DNA of 64,000 bases, from positions 1 to 64,000 of the forward strand of contig JALMLS010000451.1 in NCBI GenBank assembly GCA_038496445.1, read 5' to 3'. The DNA is from Trichosphaerium sp. ATCC 40318. Its lineage: Eukaryota > Discosea > Flabellinia > Trichosidae. The notes under the pieces were generated by a model. That model was given only the letters and a program-made list of their open reading frames with translations, made no database searches and had not been told where the DNA came from. This document shows, in pieces, positions 62,043-64,000 of this stretch. Every line of letters begins with the position of its first letter. The first letter of the stretch is position 1. The position numbers and the translations under genes were made by a program.

Positions 62043-63631
62043 TCATTTTGCGTCGCCATTAAGAACTCTCATTTTGCTTGTAAAATCGTCCATGCTAATA
62101 TAGCAGCCAAGCATTCTCCTGTTCCCTATAAATTCAGTTCGGCCTGGAATATCTTGTTAATGTAACCTTTGTCTTTATACAACGTACCATGCATTACACG
62201 CCAATTGTTGGTGAGTAGCAACTCTCCTGGTTTAAGTTTTATTTGATAAGCGTATTCTGGATCTCTTATGAGGTCTAGGATGGCTTGAATGGTTGCATAG
62301 TATAGTTTTAGCTTGTTCATGTTAGCGTAAGTTATTGAGATGTTGTGTACATACGTCAGCCAAACCTGGTGATGGTGGGCTCCTGTCGTAATTATTAAAT
62401 CGGAATTGATAAATATGCCTAGTCGTAGGATCCAATTTGATTAAAGGTTGTCTAGACTTGTACGAAGTTTCCTTATCTTTATAAAAAAATTCAAAATTTG
62501 GTTGTGTCATAAACTCAAACATCTTGGGTTCCTTGACGCGTAGTGCGTCACATATTTGGAATCTGAGATTGTGTTACGTGATTTACTATTGTATCTGACG
62601 CACCCATCTACGAGCATATTCTCGCCTCCATCATTAGATTGCTCGATAACATGGAACGCCTGAACCCTGTAAAAACTAATTAATCTCGCCTTGATTGTTT
62701 AGTTGTAAATTACCCAGGTGGTGTCTCTAAGTAGCATCCGTCTGTGTGCGGATCCAGATACCCATTTGAGTATGCAGTATCTGCATGTTCCATGTTAGGA
62801 TCAGAGCTTTGTTTGACATCCCAAAAATCACCAAAGCATGAGTTTTGAAATACTCCAATCTTATCCAATGTCTTCCGTGTATCCTTCAATGAAGGTTACA
62901 TAGTAGCAACCTAGAACGTTACTACTACATACCTTAAGTGATGTGGGAGTATTTTCGAGAATGGCAAAGCCGTTGGAGTGCAAAATCTTGAGCCATTTTC
63001 TCAATCCATTCTTGGTTGATAGTTCTTCGTGTTGTATTGATGGTATTTGGAGGTTTGATGCCTTCCAATGCCTCGTCTCTATCGCACCGTTTGCTTGCGA
63101 GTGTCCGCCATGTAATAGCGATAAATACTTGCCTACACGTTAAGTTATTTGGGTTTTTTTGCGTTTTTCTACGTACTTGTATAGGATGTTGATGTGCCAT
63201 CTGGCCAAGTAACAGATAGGACTTCTGGATCATCAAAATTGAAGGCATTGGGTGCAATGTCAATTGGTATCTAATTAAGAATTACGCGTGAATTTGGTAA
63301 AATGTTCGTTAACCGCAGCAGTGTCCACTTGTCTTTGACAGGTAGGGTTATCGAAATCGCTCTCTGCGTTGTCGCGCAACCACAAGAAAGGGAAATACTG
63401 CGCGCTTTGCTCGGAGTTGAATTCAACGCGTAATCCTTCCTTTTCGCTAACGTTGGTAAGTTTGCAAAGCGATTTAGCGTAAAAAAAACTAAAGTACCTT
63501 GTAACCTTTGAAATTACTGGATAGCGTGCTTTACGCGAATTTAAAGTTGCATACGCGTGTTTATGCTGTTTAAACCGCTCACAACGTTTTTCTACAATTC
63601 TCAGTTGTGAAAGACCGCGATACGTAATCAT
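62043..63631 (-). CDS. Trimethyllysine dioxygenase-like (carnitine synthesis)
   Basis: An Fe(II)/2-oxoglutarate oxygenase that, in its family, hydroxylates epsilon-trimethyllysine (first step) or gamma-butyrobetaine (last step) of carnitine synthesis, in mitochondria or cytosol. ATG 63631 starts a basic, presequence-like N-terminus. GLRVEFNSEQSAQYFPFLWL then RDNAESDFDNPTCQRQVDTA is the N-terminal zinc-type subdomain. WPDGTSTSYTSKY and LRKWLKILHSNGFAILENTP follow. LDPHTDGCYLETPPG carries the HxD iron ligands, then GGENMLVD and IYQFRFNNYDRSPPSP, and KPGELLLTNNWRVMHGRTEF with the distal His and the 2-oxoglutarate Arg. It ends GCYISMDDFTSKMRVL before TGA 62043. The DDF.S..R ending resembles fungal TMLH more than BBOX. 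The last intron (about 45 nt) hides in what otherwise looks like a readable tail. Confidence 0.82.
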
Positions 63632-63852
63632 TTCGTTATGCAAGGCTATAGCGCAAAGTAAGCAATTTCGACGAGAAAAGAATTATGGTACAACATTGCC
63701 TACCGCAATATTACGAATTCTTACACGTTGTAGATGTGCCTATGCGATTTTGCTATGTACTGAGCGAAAGGGTATGACCAGAATTGGATTTTAATGTTTC
63801 AAAAAAAAAACAGCTTAAAACAGTAAACAAGAAAGCTTTATTGGTAATTATT

Positions 63853-63978
63853 TTATTGCGTGTCTGTCTTCATTTTTTTACGCATACGCTTGCGGTACAC
63901 GTCATCTTTTACAGGCATTCTAGAACCCATATCCTCATGTCCATCATTATCATCTTTCGCACTCCTTTTATTAGGTCC
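63853..63978 (-). CDS. Last exon of a gene that leaves the window
   Basis: After an acceptor CATAG ending at 63979, the frame reads GPNKRSAKDDNDGHEDMGSR, then MPVKDDVYRKRMRKKMKTDT, ending Q at TAA 63853. The acidic-to-basic tail resembles C-termini of nuclear RNA-processing proteins, but no family can be named from 41 residues. The 3' ends of this gene and the 5' end of the dioxygenase gene are separated by about 220 bp. Confidence 0.45.
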   Translation of the reverse strand, partial: GPNKRSAKDDNDGHEDMGSRMPVKDDVYRKRMRKKMKTDTQ

Positions 63979-64000
63979 CTATGCGTACACGTGAGATAAA

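Noticed and set aside
61832-62059. 75-codon minus-strand ORF starting MATQNEMSNC
   Set aside because: Its start overlaps, in another frame, the last exon of the dioxygenase (ending GDAK at 62043); the rest has no support.

Overview
The window is nuclear DNA of an intron-rich eukaryote, most likely an early-diverging fungus or a close relative. The evidence is a Zn(II)2Cys6 transcription factor (a cluster typical of fungi), short GT-AG introns of mostly 40-70 nt with GTACGT-like donors and a TTAAC/CTAAC branch site, very close gene spacing, TAA/TAG/TGA all used as stops, and TTAGGG-type repeats. The species cannot be fixed from sequence alone.

Layout. 1-7.5 kb: a leucine-rich-repeat (LRR) gene cut by the window edge, a second F-box-like LRR gene with two frameshifts, a seven-exon glutathione S-transferase and a degenerate kinase-like gene. 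7.59-16.72 kb: a 9.1-kb non-LTR retrotransposon (called LINE-A here) on the minus strand, bounded by a perfect 15-bp target-site duplication. 18-20.6 kb: a DDE-type transposase gene interrupted by a 927-bp non-autonomous DNA transposon. 20.8 kb: telomere-like repeats. 22.2-42.5 kb: dense housekeeping genes: SPT6 (-), NPR3/NPRL3 (+), an unknown gene (-), a WY-repeat protein with a nuclease-like C-terminus (+), poly(ADP-ribose) glycohydrolase (-), phosphoglucomutase (-) and delta-1-pyrroline-5-carboxylate dehydrogenase (+). 42.6-50.4 kb: a BAR-like gene (-) whose first intron holds a 5.9-kb retrotransposon (LINE-B, +) with a perfect 8-bp duplication and a poly(A) tail. 50.4-64 kb: a bromodomain protein (-), an AlkZ-like winged-helix protein (+), a Zn2Cys6 regulator (-), a G-protein alpha subunit (+), a mitochondrial ACT-domain protein (+), a trimethyllysine-dioxygenase-like enzyme (-) and the last exon of a gene leaving the window (-).

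The strongest candidate for something new is LINE-A. Its single giant reading frame runs signal-like N-terminus, gag-like region, hydrophobic segments, then a stretch that looks like ubiquitin and ends in LRGG-G, then APE endonuclease, reverse transcriptase, RNase H and a zinc knuckle. A ubiquitin-like module ending in LRGG directly before the endonuclease suggests that a host deubiquitinase could split the polyprotein. The copy has one in-frame TGA in the RT domain where tryptophan is expected, so it looks recently inactivated.

The host genes cover chromatin and transcription (SPT6, bromodomain protein, PARG, Zn2Cys6 factor), nutrient signalling (NPR3, G-alpha) and metabolism (PGM, P5CDH, GST, carnitine synthesis). 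They do not form an operon-like system. Adjacent pairs are often divergent or convergent with only 100-300 bp between them.
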